From Gillisella vitis (GTDB lineage Bacteria > Pseudomonadota > Alphaproteobacteria > Rhizobiales > Rhizobiaceae): a DNA stretch of 64,000 bases. This document shows, in pieces, positions 44,109-52,277 of this stretch. The stretch lies in the NCBI RefSeq assembly GCF_014204625.1, contig NZ_JACHLU010000016.1, forward strand, positions 1 to 64,000, read 5' to 3'. Position numbers and translations under genes: made by a program. The notes beneath the pieces were generated by a model. The model saw only the letters and a list, made by a program, of their open reading frames with translations. It was not told the DNA's origin and made no database searches. How positions within the stretch are numbered: position 1 is the first letter of the stretch; each line of letters opens with the position of its first letter.

Positions 44109-45281
44109 ATGACAATCGAAGCAAGCAAATCTGAGCAACGCGCCCCTAAAATCCGCCTCGGCATGGTTGGTGGCGGGCAGGGGGCGTTTATTGGCGCGGT
44201 GCACCGCATGGCGGCCCGGCTGGATGACCACTATGATCTGGTGGCGGGGGCGCTATCTTCTACACCGGAAAAATCTCTGGCCTCTGGCCGCGACCTCGGC
44301 CTTGATCCTGCCCGCTGCTATGGTTCGTTTGCGGAGATGGCAGATGCGGAAGCGGCTCGGCCCGATGGGATTGAGGCGGTGTCTATCGTCACGCCCAACC
44401 ATCTGCATTATCCGGCGGCCAAAGCCTTTCTGGAACGTGGCATTCACGTGATCTGCGACAAGCCGCTGACCTCCAATCTGGAGGATGCCAAGGCTTTGAA
44501 GGAGATTGCTGACCAGTCCAGGGCGCTCTTCATTCTCACCCACAATTACACCGGCTATCCCATGGTGCGCCACGCCCGTGAGCTGGTGCAAAATGGTGAT
44601 CTGGGCGAAATCCGCCTGGTGCAGATGGAATATCCGCAGGATTGGCTGGCGGAACCCGTGGAGCAGGCCGGTGCCAAGCAGGCCATATGGCGCACCGATC
44701 CGGCCCAATCCGGGGTTGGCGGCTCCACCGGCGATATTGGCACCCATGCCTACAACCTCGGCTGCTTTATCTCTGGTCTGACCCTGAGCGAGCTCGCGGC
44801 TGACGTGCATACCTTCGTGCAAGGGCGCAGACTGGATGACAACGCCCATGTGATGTTGCGGTTTGAAGGCGGAGCCAAGGGGCTGCTGTGGTGCAGCCAG
44901 GTGGCCACCGGCCATGAAAACGGTCTGAAAGTGCGCATCTATGGCACCAAGGCCGGGATTGAATGGACGCAGGCCGACCCGAACTATCTGTGGTTCACCA
45001 AATTGGGCGAGCCAAAACAGTTGATCACCCGTGGCGGAGCCGGAGCCGGAGCCGCGGCTTCCCGCGTCACTCGCATTCCCGGCGGCCACCCGGAAGGCTA
45101 TCTGGAAGCGTTTGCCACGATTTATAGCGAGGCAGCGCAGGCGATTCATGCGGCCAGGTCTGGCGCAAAGGTTGATCCGGCGGTGATTTACCCCACCGTG
45201 GATGATGGGGTGAAGGGTGTGGCTTTTGTGACGGCGTGTATTGAATCATCCAGGCAGAACGGGGCTTGGGTGCGGGTGTGA
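44109..45281 (+). CDS. Gfo/Idh/MocA family NAD(P)-dependent oxidoreductase
   Basis: This 390-residue protein has an N-terminal Rossmann fold (IRLGMVGGGQGAFIGAVHRM), the EKP-type motif as HVICDKPLTSNLEDA, and the C-terminal substrate domain (GGSTGDIGTHAYNLGCFISG with the catalytic His). It oxidises or reduces a sugar or polyol; the substrate is unknown. GAGGAGA before ATG 44109 favours this start over 44046. It is 156 bp after the isomerase gene, probably same pathway. Confidence 0.92.
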   Translation: MTIEASKSEQRAPKIRLGMVGGGQGAFIGAVHRMAARLDDHYDLVAGALSSTPEKSLASGRDLGLDPARCYGSFAEMADAEAARPDGIEAVSIVTPNHLHYPAAKAFLERGIHVICDKPLTSNLEDAKALKEIADQSRALFILTHNYTGYPMVRHARELVQNGDLGEIRLVQMEYPQDWLAEPVEQAGAKQAIWRTDPAQSGVGGSTGDIGTHAYNLGCFISGLTLSELAADVHTFVQGRRLDDNAHVMLRFEGGAKGLLWCSQVATGHENGLKVRIYGTKAGIEWTQADPNYLWFTKLGEPKQLITRGGAGAGAAASRVTRIPGGHPEGYLEAFATIYSEAAQAIHAARSGAKVDPAVIYPTVDDGVKGVAFVTACIESSRQNGAWVRV

Positions 45282-45384
45282 GTTTTATCAAAGATGAGAG
45301 TCTGTCAGTTGAGCAACGGGGCCTGACAGACGCTCCCTCACTGTGCCTTGGTGTCGTTCACACTCTTGTCTACATTCTTTTTGG

Positions 45385-46260
45385 TCAATCTCTTGGATTG
45401 ATCCAGTATTTTTTGTCGATGGTTTCTATATCCGGAGGGATGTTGGGATTCATGATTTCGATGATCCTGCGATTTTTCAGGTTGCCTTTTTGAAATGCCA
45501 ATTGCACGTCAGAATCGGCCAGAAAGGTTTTTTCATAGGAGCCGTCATCCCAGGCAGCCTTGAGTCCTGCCAGAATATCATCGCGCAATTCGGGTCTGGA
45601 TTTTGACACATAGAAGATGATCGCGGATGGATAGTGCATCACAAGTGATTGTTCGATTGCCAGTTCAGGAACAGATTGCACCTGTGCTGCATATTCGTTA
45701 AACGCTTCGCTCATTGCCCGTGAGAAGAAGTCGCCACGTCGCCCGACAGTCATGCGATAAAGATTTTTTTGTGGTGCTGTGCGGATGGTGAAACCATTTT
45801 TTCGCATGACATCGACATCAGACCAGCCATTGCCCAGTAGGCCTATATATTTGCGCAGATCATCAAGATTCTGAATACGGTCAAACTCGTTTTGCCGTGC
45901 GCCATCAATGAGAAAGATACGATAGCCAATCAGCCCTCGATCGAGGGGGAATGGAATTGCCAGCAGTTTGCTCGACACGGCTTTTGCAGCAACAACCCAG
46001 CCAATGTCTATTTTTCCGCCTTCGGCAATGGCATTGACCATCGCTGGGTTGGTATTGTACCCGGTGGGTGATGGCTTGATTTGGTAAGGTTTTCCGCTTT
46101 TTTCGACGGCGAGTTGCAGGAGCCTGAAGCCCAGCGTTTTGTCTCTGCCCCCGACTGAGTTATAGTATATGGTGTAATTGGTTTCGGCGTGGGCTTCATA
46201 TGTATCGAAGCCGGTTAAGCCAGCCCAAAACAGGCTGATAGCAAATATGAATTTGATCAA
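45385..46260 (-). CDS. Periplasmic substrate-binding-like protein, TTG start
   Basis: The 291-residue protein has a signal peptide (FIFAISLFWAGLTGFDTYEA, cleavage near AHA) and a type 2 periplasmic-binding fold like amino-acid-binding proteins (RLLQLAVEKSGKPYQIKPSP, LDDLRKYIGLLGNGWSDVDV). No transporter genes adjoin it, so it may be a sensor or an orphan binding protein. The strongest ribosome site of the area, GGAGGAGG, lies before TTG 46260, which directly precedes the signal peptide. A longer ATG frame to 46338 would bury the signal peptide. Confidence 0.75.
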   Translation of the reverse strand: MIKFIFAISLFWAGLTGFDTYEAHAETNYTIYYNSVGGRDKTLGFRLLQLAVEKSGKPYQIKPSPTGYNTNPAMVNAIAEGGKIDIGWVVAAKAVSSKLLAIPFPLDRGLIGYRIFLIDGARQNEFDRIQNLDDLRKYIGLLGNGWSDVDVMRKNGFTIRTAPQKNLYRMTVGRRGDFFSRAMSEAFNEYAAQVQSVPELAIEQSLVMHYPSAIIFYVSKSRPELRDDILAGLKAAWDDGSYEKTFLADSDVQLAFQKGNLKNRRIIEIMNPNIPPDIETIDKKYWINPRD

Positions 46261-46476
46261 TTTATTCCTCCTCCATCCAGGAAGATGGGTAGCATAAAAC
46301 TCTAAATAACTCATAAATTGCAGTACGTAAGCGGTCATGACTGCATAATTTCTGGAGTTTCTCAGAGGAAAGTGAACTCCGGTTTTACTGATCAGACAAA
46401 CTCAAACTCGAGGAAGCCGGAAGCGGTTACAAAGGCGCTACAGCTTAGGTCCGAAAAGTGGAAACCGGTTTTCGGC

Positions 46477-46545
46477 ATGATGCTATAGCTTTTTGTTTTT
46501 GCATCGGATTTTTCCGAAAACTGGGGCCACTTTCGGTCCGAAGCC
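46477..46545. repeat. Partial family-2 repeat
   Basis: The sequence from ATGATGCTATAGC through TTTCGGTCCGAAGC matches the second hairpin of the 104-bp repeats at 17360 and 32175, with several changes and without the first hairpin's left arm. Confidence 0.7.
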
Positions 46546-46649
46546 CTAAAGCCTGTCGCAGTGAATAGGATTCACTGCGACAGGCTTTAGCTCTTTCTTT
46601 TTCGCATGTACGTTATCGTTTTATTGAGGGCAATAAAACGCGACATGCT
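46546..46649. repeat. 104-bp structured repeat, family 1, copy 2
   Basis: This is the second copy of the element at 15511-15614. It keeps both hairpins, with GAGGG in place of GAGGA in the second loop. Confidence 0.85.
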
Positions 46650-46798
46650 GTAGCGAGCCTTTGCGCGCATTATGACGCACGGCGCTGTAGCATGTGTTGA
46701 AATCGCTATACGGAGATTGTGCCATGTGATTAAACGTGCATATGCGTGAATATAAGCGTATTTTCTATGGATGTATGCAGCTTGCCGAAAGGTTCCCG

Positions 46799-48166
46799 AT
46801 GACCGACCCCAAAATCCTCGCAGCCCGTTTTCCCGGTGACTTTTTATTTGGCGTCGCCACGGCCTCCTACCAGATTGAAGGGGCGACCAAGGCGGATGGG
46901 CGCAAAGCCTGCATCTGGGATGCGTTTTCCAACATGCCGGGGCGGGTGTATCAGGGGCATAATGGCGATGTGGCCTGTGATCATTACAATCGTTGGGAAG
47001 CGGATCTTGATCTGATCAAGGAGATGGGCGTTTCTGCCTATCGGTTTTCCATCGCCTGGCCGCGCATTATCCCGGATGGCACGGGGCGCGTCAATGAAAC
47101 GGGTCTGGATTTTTACGATAAACTGGTCGATGGCCTGAAAGATCGCGGCATCAAGGCCTATGCCACGCTCTATCATTGGGATTTGCCGCTAGCGTTGATG
47201 GGCGATGGTGGCTGGGCGGCGCGCTCCACGGCCTATGCGTTTCAGCGTTATGCCAAGCTGGTGATGGCGCGGCTGGGGGATCGGCTGGATGCGGTGGCGA
47301 CGTTTAATGAGCCATGGTGCTCGGTTTGGCTCTCGCATCTCTATGGTGTTCATGCGCCGGGCGAGCGCAATATGGATGCTGCCCTTCATGCCTTGCATTA
47401 TACCAATCTGGCCCATGGTCTGGGCATTGATGCCATTCGGCAGGTTGCGCCACAGGTGCCTGCCGGATTGGTGCTGAACGCCCATTCTGTTATTCCCGGA
47501 TCAAGCAGCCCGGAAGACGAGGCCGCCGCAGAGCGCGCGCACCAGTTTCACAACGGTGTTTTCTTTGATCCGGTGTTCAAGGGCGAATATCCGGCTGAAT
47601 TTTTGGCAGCCCTTGGTGATCGTATGCCCAAAATCGAAGATGGCGATATGGAGATCATCTCGCAACCGCTCGACTGGTGGGGCCTGAATTATTATACGCC
47701 GATGCGGGTTGCCCATGATCCGGCGGAGGGGGCAGAGTTTCCGGCAACCGTGAGTGCGCCTCCGCTTTCGGATGTCAAAACCGACATTGGCTGGGAGGTC
47801 TACGCGCCTGCGCTAAAGTCTTTGGTGGAGACGCTCTATGATCGCTATACCCTGCCGGTCTGTTACATCACCGAAAACGGTGCCTGCTATAATATGGGCG
47901 TTGACAATGGCGAGGTCGATGACCAGCCACGGCTGGATTATTACGCTGACCATATTGGCATTGTCGCTGATCTGCTTGCCGACGGCTTTCCGATGAAGGG
48001 TTATTTTGCCTGGAGCCTGATGGATAATTTTGAATGGGCGGAAGGCTATCGGATGCGCTTTGGCCTTGTGCATGTGGATTATGAAACGCAGACGCGCACG
48101 GTGAAAAAAAGCGGCAGATGGTATGGCGACCTCGCCGCCCATTTTCCGGTTGGCAACGAGCCGTAA
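46799..48166 (+). CDS. GH1 family beta-glucosidase
   Basis: The 455-residue enzyme has the GH1 N-terminal signature FLFGVATASYQIEGA, acid/base Glu in ATFNEPWC, nucleophile Glu in CYITENGACY and the substrate-binding WSLMDNFEWAEGYRMRFGLV. It is cytoplasmic by lack of a signal peptide and hydrolyses beta-glucosides or related disaccharides taken up by the cell. I chose ATG 46799 (MTDPKILAARFPGDFL) after GAAAGG; the frame extends to 46736 without family similarity. Confidence 0.94.
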   Translation: MTDPKILAARFPGDFLFGVATASYQIEGATKADGRKACIWDAFSNMPGRVYQGHNGDVACDHYNRWEADLDLIKEMGVSAYRFSIAWPRIIPDGTGRVNETGLDFYDKLVDGLKDRGIKAYATLYHWDLPLALMGDGGWAARSTAYAFQRYAKLVMARLGDRLDAVATFNEPWCSVWLSHLYGVHAPGERNMDAALHALHYTNLAHGLGIDAIRQVAPQVPAGLVLNAHSVIPGSSSPEDEAAAERAHQFHNGVFFDPVFKGEYPAEFLAALGDRMPKIEDGDMEIISQPLDWWGLNYYTPMRVAHDPAEGAEFPATVSAPPLSDVKTDIGWEVYAPALKSLVETLYDRYTLPVCYITENGACYNMGVDNGEVDDQPRLDYYADHIGIVADLLADGFPMKGYFAWSLMDNFEWAEGYRMRFGLVHVDYETQTRTVKKSGRWYGDLAAHFPVGNEP

Positions 48167-48183
48167 GGTTTTTGTACTTTTTG

Positions 48184-48239
48184 TTGAGTTTGTCTTATCG
48201 GCAAAACCGGGTTCCACTTTTCCCTGACAAACTCTAAAG
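48184..48239. repeat. GAGTTTGTC...GACAAACTC palindromic repeat
   Basis: GAGTTTGTC and GACAAACTC enclose GGTTCCACTTTTCCC; the same element occurs at 18344-18394 and, altered, at 52134-52181. It lies right after the beta-glucosidase stop. Confidence 0.65.
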
Positions 48240-48319
48240 GGATGGATTTTACACAAACGTGAGCCAAGATGAAAAAATATCTCTCGGCCACGGGGTATTC
48301 TTGCTGTTTTATGGTCACA

Positions 48320-48480
48320 CTTTCTGCGGCGAAGTCGCCCTATTTGAAAAGGTGAGCAGGACAATGGTAAAGCGGTATCCGAATCGTCGAATGTGTCGTT
48401 GAACACTGTCGTACGCCGCATCTGTCCCTCATAGACGCCCTCTGTGGCGCGCTGATCCAAGAGAATCGCATGTCCTTTAT
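48320..48480 (-). pseudogene. Possible remnant of a small gene upstream of metN
   Basis: On the minus strand this segment reads as a natural-looking protein stretch ([20 protein letters not shown], then RRTTVFNDTFDDSDTALPLS) with coding-like third positions. The frame has no good start: upstream it enters the metN leader and start, and downstream it runs into the repeat. I do not recognise the family. It could be a decayed gene or chance. Confidence 0.25.
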
Positions 48481-48516
48481 ATTTGACGTCAAAAGCTTCC
48501 GCCGGGAGGTTGTTTG

Positions 48517-49584
48517 ATGGTGCCTGTTTCTGATCCAAAATCCATGGTTGCCTTTGAGGCTGTTACCAAGCAGTTTGCCGGGCGTGATGGGCACTCTGCT
48601 TTCACAGCCCTTGATGGTATTGATCTTTCCGTTCCGAAAGGGGCCATTACCGGCATTATCGGCCGCTCCGGTGCCGGAAAATCCACGCTGATCCGTCTGG
48701 TCAACGGGCTGGAACTGCCCTCTACCGGCAAGGTGTTGGTGGATGGTGTCGATGTTGGCGGGCTTGGCGATGCTGGTTTGCGTGAGCTGCGCCGCTCGGT
48801 GGGCATGATTTTCCAGCATTTCAATCTGCTGGCGTCGCGCACGGTCTATGACAATATCGCATTGCCGCTGGAAATAGCAGGCTTTGATCGCGCGGCCATT
48901 CGGGCACGGGTCAAACCGTTGATCGATCTTGTCGGCCTTGGTGACAAGCAGGATCGTTATCCGGCTGAGTTATCCGGTGGGCAAAAGCAGCGTGTTGGCA
49001 TTGCCCGCGCTCTGGCAACCGAGCCCAAACTGCTGTTGTCGGATGAGGCGACATCGGCGCTGGACCCGGAAACAACCCAATCCATTCTGGATCTTGTCAA
49101 GACGATCAACCGTGATCTTGGCCTGACAGTGCTGCTGATCACCCATGAGATGGAGGTGGTCAAGGCCATTGCGTCAGATGTGGCGGTGATTGACAAGGGG
49201 CGCATAGTCGAAAGTGGCCGCACCTTTGATGTGTTCACCCAGCCGCAACATGCCACAACGCAGGCAATGCTGTCTGGCTTGATCGGTTCAAAACTGCCGA
49301 TCTGGATCACCAGCCGCTTGCAGCACAGCCAGCAGAGTGCAGAGCGGGTTTATGTGCGGCTGATCTTTTTTGGTCAAACATCTGAGCAGCCTTTGGTTGC
49401 AGGCTTGATCAATGAACTGGGGGTTGCGGTCAATATTCTTGCCGGAACCATTGATGAAATTGCTGGAGAGCCTTACGGGGCGCTGGTGGTCTCCTATCCG
49501 GCGACGCCCGATAGTGTGGCGCGGGCACAGAGCTTTTTTGCCCGCACGGGTCTGAAAACGGAGGTGCTTGGCTATGGCGCTTGA
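48517..49584 (+). CDS. metN: Methionine ABC transporter ATP-binding protein
   Basis: The 355-residue ATPase has Walker A GRSGAGKS, signature LSGGQKQR, Walker [14 protein letters not shown] and a C-terminal NIL domain (about 275-350, [20 protein letters not shown]) that senses methionine in MetN. It energises D/L-methionine uptake. GGGAGG precedes ATG 48517. It overlaps metI by 11 bp. I see no SAM riboswitch in the ~280 bp upstream. Confidence 0.94.
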   Translation: MVPVSDPKSMVAFEAVTKQFAGRDGHSAFTALDGIDLSVPKGAITGIIGRSGAGKSTLIRLVNGLELPSTGKVLVDGVDVGGLGDAGLRELRRSVGMIFQHFNLLASRTVYDNIALPLEIAGFDRAAIRARVKPLIDLVGLGDKQDRYPAELSGGQKQRVGIARALATEPKLLLSDEATSALDPETTQSILDLVKTINRDLGLTVLLITHEMEVVKAIASDVAVIDKGRIVESGRTFDVFTQPQHATTQAMLSGLIGSKLPIWITSRLQHSQQSAERVYVRLIFFGQTSEQPLVAGLINELGVAVNILAGTIDEIAGEPYGALVVSYPATPDSVARAQSFFARTGLKTEVLGYGA

Positions 49585-50242
49585 TATGCTGCTGTCTCTT
49601 TTGTCCAAGGCGCTCTGGCAGACGGTGCAAATGGTGGCAATTGCTGGCGTCATTGGCACGTTGATTGGTCTGCCCATCGGGGTTTTTCTGGCCAATAGCG
49701 GCAAGGGCGAGCTGTTTGCGGCCCCTTTGATCAACAAGGTTGTTGGGTTGATTGTCAATGCCACCCGCTCCACGCCGTTCATCATTCTGGTGGTGGCGAT
49801 CATTCCCTTTACCCGGCTGGTGGCGGGCACCTCGATTGGCACCAATGCGGCGATTGTGCCGCTGACCATTGCCACCATTCCATTTGTGGCGCGCCTGATT
49901 GAGGCGGCCATCCGCGAGGTGGACAGAGGCCTGATTGAGGCTGCGCGCGCCATGGGGGCCACGCGCTGGCAGATCGTCACCAAGGTGCTGATTGCAGAAG
50001 CCATGCCCGCCATCATCATGGCGTTGACCATGACGGCGGTGAGCCTGATCGGTTATTCGGCCATGGTTGGTGCTGTTGGCGGCGGTGGTCTGGGTGATCT
50101 GGGTATTCGCTATGGTTATCAGCGGTTTATGCCCGAAGTGATGGCGGCTGTGGTGATTGTGCTGATCCTGCTGGTGCAGTTGGTGCAAAGCTTTGGAGAT
50201 GCACTGGCCAGACGCTTTGACAAGCGGCACCGCGAAAGCTGA
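49574..50242 (+). CDS. metI: Methionine ABC transporter permease
   Basis: The 222-residue permease has five or so membrane spans and the EAA loop [20 protein letters not shown], with the MetI-typical [20 protein letters not shown]. It forms the channel with MetN. ATG 49574 has GGAGG upstream and overlaps the metN end. Confidence 0.93.
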   Translation: MALDMLLSLLSKALWQTVQMVAIAGVIGTLIGLPIGVFLANSGKGELFAAPLINKVVGLIVNATRSTPFIILVVAIIPFTRLVAGTSIGTNAAIVPLTIATIPFVARLIEAAIREVDRGLIEAARAMGATRWQIVTKVLIAEAMPAIIMALTMTAVSLIGYSAMVGAVGGGGLGDLGIRYGYQRFMPEVMAAVVIVLILLVQLVQSFGDALARRFDKRHRES

Positions 50243-50277
50243 TTTCAAACATACACGAGACTTTAAAGGAGAGAGAC

Positions 50278-51057
50278 ATGAAAAAACTGATCTTTGCAGC
50301 GTCCATTGCTGCGGTTTTGTCGGCCGGTGCAGCATTTGCAGAGACGATCAAAGTGGGCGTCAGCGCTGGTCCTCATGCGCAGATTATGGAAGAGGTCAAG
50401 AAAGTCGCCAAGGACAAGGGCCTCGACATCGAAATTCTTGAGTTCACCGATTATGTCGTGCCCAATCAGGCTTTGGCCGATGGGGATTTGCAGGCCAATT
50501 CCTTTCAGCACCAGCCCTATCTGGACAATCAGGTCAAAGACCGTGGCTTCAAGCTGATCAGCGTCGGCCAGACCGTCAACTTCCCCATGGGTATCTACTC
50601 AAAGAAGGTCAAAAGCCTGGATGCGCTGAAGGAAGGGGCCTCGGTTGCCATTCCAAATGACCCAACCAATGGTGGCCGTGCGCTGTTGATTTTGGCTGAT
50701 AAGGGCCTGATCACGTTCAAGGATGGTGCAGGCCTGAAGGTGACGCCAGCGGATGTGGTGGAAAATCCGAAGAAGCTGAGCTTTACTGAGCTTGATGCAG
50801 CGCAATTGCCGCGTTCACTGGATGATGTTGATGCCTCGGTGATCAACACCAATTATGCGCTGGAAGGTGGACTTGATCCGGCCAAGGATCCCATTGCCCG
50901 TGAAGGCGAAAAGGCCCCTTATATCAATGTGATTGCAGTGCGTGAACAGGACAAGGATAAGGCCTGGGTGAAAACGCTGGTGGAATCCTATCACAGCGCC
51001 CCGGTGAAAGATTTCATTCTGACAAAATTCAAGGGTGCCGTCGTCCCTGCCTGGTAA
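50278..51057 (+). CDS. metQ: Methionine-binding protein (NlpA/MetQ family)
   Basis: The 259-residue binding protein has a signal peptide MKKLIFAASIAAVLSAGAAF followed by ETIKVGVSAGPHAQIMEEVK; the core YVVPNQALADGDLQANSFQH and PNDPTNGGRALLIL is typical of MetQ. Unlike E. coli MetQ, there is no lipobox Cys, so the protein should be soluble in the periplasm. AAGGAGAGA lies before the ATG. A hairpin follows the stop. Confidence 0.93.
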   Translation: MKKLIFAASIAAVLSAGAAFAETIKVGVSAGPHAQIMEEVKKVAKDKGLDIEILEFTDYVVPNQALADGDLQANSFQHQPYLDNQVKDRGFKLISVGQTVNFPMGIYSKKVKSLDALKEGASVAIPNDPTNGGRALLILADKGLITFKDGAGLKVTPADVVENPKKLSFTELDAAQLPRSLDDVDASVINTNYALEGGLDPAKDPIAREGEKAPYINVIAVREQDKDKAWVKTLVESYHSAPVKDFILTKFKGAVVPAW

Positions 51058-51071
51058 GCCACACAGCGTTA

Positions 51072-51100
51072 TCAACCCTCGGGCTTGTTCCGAGGGTTGA
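51072..51100 (+). terminator. Hairpin after metQ, dispersed-repeat type
   Basis: TCAACCCTCGG-GCTTGTT-CCGAGGGTTGA is a perfect 11-bp stem 15 bp after the stop, followed by a T-containing stretch. It is related to the element after xylA at 42722. Confidence 0.7.
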
Positions 51101-51155
51101 TCTTGATTATCCGAGCATCGGACCGCAAAGCAGGTTCGACTTTTCCCTGACAAGC

Positions 51156-51851
51156 TTAGAAGCGATAGGTGACACCGGCACCAATCAGCCAAGGATCAAG
51201 CTTTGCGCTGCCCTTGACCCTGCTGCCGCCAACGGTGGCTTCAAAATCAGGCCGCAGGTACAGCTTCTTCACGTCAAAGTTGACGCCCCAATGCTGGTCG
51301 AGCATATAGTCGAAACCGACCTGCAAGGCTCCACCAAGGGTATTCTTGATGTCGAGATCGGTCGTTGCCCCCGTAGCGGACTGATTGTAGAACATTGTGT
51401 AGTTCACACCGGCACCGACATAAGGCTTGAATGCGCCAAAATCAGTGAAATGATACTGAAGGGTCAGGGTTGGTGGCAAAAGCCAGGTTTTGCCCAGCTT
51501 GCCGAGACCGGCAATCGACCCCGTACCGGAGACGTTGGAATAGGTCGTGCCGAGGATCAGTTCTGCGGCAATATTGTCGGTAAAGTAATAGCTGAAATCC
51601 AGTTCAGGCGTCACGGTGTCGCTGGAGGAAATGCCGGAACCGGCAATGCCGTCAACCGAACCCTTGTTGCGTGTGACAACGCCGAGTGCACGCACGCGCA
51701 CCTGCCATGGGCTATGGGGTGTCAGCGCAGGCTCAGCAGCTTCAGGGGCTGTTACGACTGGGGCAAGATCGGCCGCAGACGCCATAGGTGCCGCGCATGT
51801 CACGGCCGCAAGGGCAATTGCCGTCAGGCTCAAGGTCCGGGTTGTTGACAT
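51156..51851 (-). CDS. OmpW family outer membrane protein
   Basis: The 231-residue beta-barrel has a signal peptide (MSTTRTLSLTAIALAAVTCA, cleavage after ASA), and OmpW features: WQVRVRALGVV, the SDTVTPELDFSYYFTDNIAA region, TWLLPPTLTLQYHFTDFG, YVGAGVNYTMFY, and terminal aromatic Phe (AGVTYRF). OmpW proteins pass small hydrophobic compounds and respond to anaerobiosis and stress. AGGAGAGAC precedes ATG 51851. An FNR/FixK-like site lies 86 bp upstream. Confidence 0.9.
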   Translation of the reverse strand: MSTTRTLSLTAIALAAVTCAAPMASAADLAPVVTAPEAAEPALTPHSPWQVRVRALGVVTRNKGSVDGIAGSGISSSDTVTPELDFSYYFTDNIAAELILGTTYSNVSGTGSIAGLGKLGKTWLLPPTLTLQYHFTDFGAFKPYVGAGVNYTMFYNQSATGATTDLDIKNTLGGALQVGFDYMLDQHWGVNFDVKKLYLRPDFEATVGGSRVKGSAKLDPWLIGAGVTYRF

Positions 51852-51936
51852 AGTGTCTCTCCTGATTATCAAATTCGCCAGCAGGGTCCCCCGCTGCATC
51901 ATGGACGGACTATTCACAACCGCTGCGATTTTTCCC

Positions 51937-51950
51937 TTGAGTTAGATCAA
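51937..51950 (-). promoter_or_regulatory. FNR/FixK-like box upstream of ompW
   Basis: TTGAGTTAGATCAA differs by one base from the FNR/FixK consensus TTGAT-N4-ATCAA. It is placed 86 bp before the ompW start codon, a distance compatible with a class II activation site and a ~45-nt leader. Confidence 0.5.
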
Positions 51951-52133
51951 TTTTTCATCGTTATCTAAAGGACGACACCTGTCATTTGGGGTGATGTTGC
52001 CGTTTTGCATCAGTTAATTTGATGTCTGTCAATTTTCGCGGCGTCACTCTTCATCAACCACTTGTGATGAGAAAACCGCGCCAGAAAAGCCAGTGTGATG
52101 GCCTTTGTCACGCAAGTGATAAAAACCAATCCT

Positions 52134-52181
52134 AGAGTTTGTCAGGAAAAAGTGGCCGCCGGTTTTTCTGATCAGACAAAC
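52134..52181. repeat. GAGTTTGTC-type palindromic repeat
   Basis: AGAGTTTGTCAGG...CTGATCAGACAAAC with an inner AAAAAGTGGCCGCCGG part resembles the elements at 18344 and 48184. Confidence 0.6.
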
Positions 52182-52277
52182 GAAAACAAGAGACGTCAGC
52201 TTGATAATCCGTTGCGGCGACCTCTTGTCGCTTGGTAAGCCGGACGTTTCAAAGACGTTTCGAAAAGGAAAATCACC

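Larger units (their letters stand above)
46261..46798. repeat. Mosaic of intergenic repeats before the beta-glucosidase gene
   Basis: About 540 bp hold a fragment of the 5241 palindrome arm (near 46330), a GGTCCGAAAAGTGGAAACCGG-like palindrome (46448-46480, written with its loop), a truncated family-2 repeat (46477-46545) and, fused to it, a full family-1 repeat (46546-46649). No gene is seen. The promoter of the beta-glucosidase gene should lie after 46650. Confidence 0.65.
51852..52277. other. Divergent control region of ompW and the phosphoesterase gene
   Basis: These 426 bp hold no gene. They contain the FNR-like site at 51937-51950 and the palindromic repeat at 52134-52181. AAAAGGAAAAT-like sequence precedes the plus-strand ATG. 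Confidence 0.5.

Noticed and set aside
48240..48516. SAM riboswitch before metNIQ
   Set aside because: I looked for SAM-I, SAM-II and SAM/SAH-like conserved segments and saw none; a covariance-model search would settle it.
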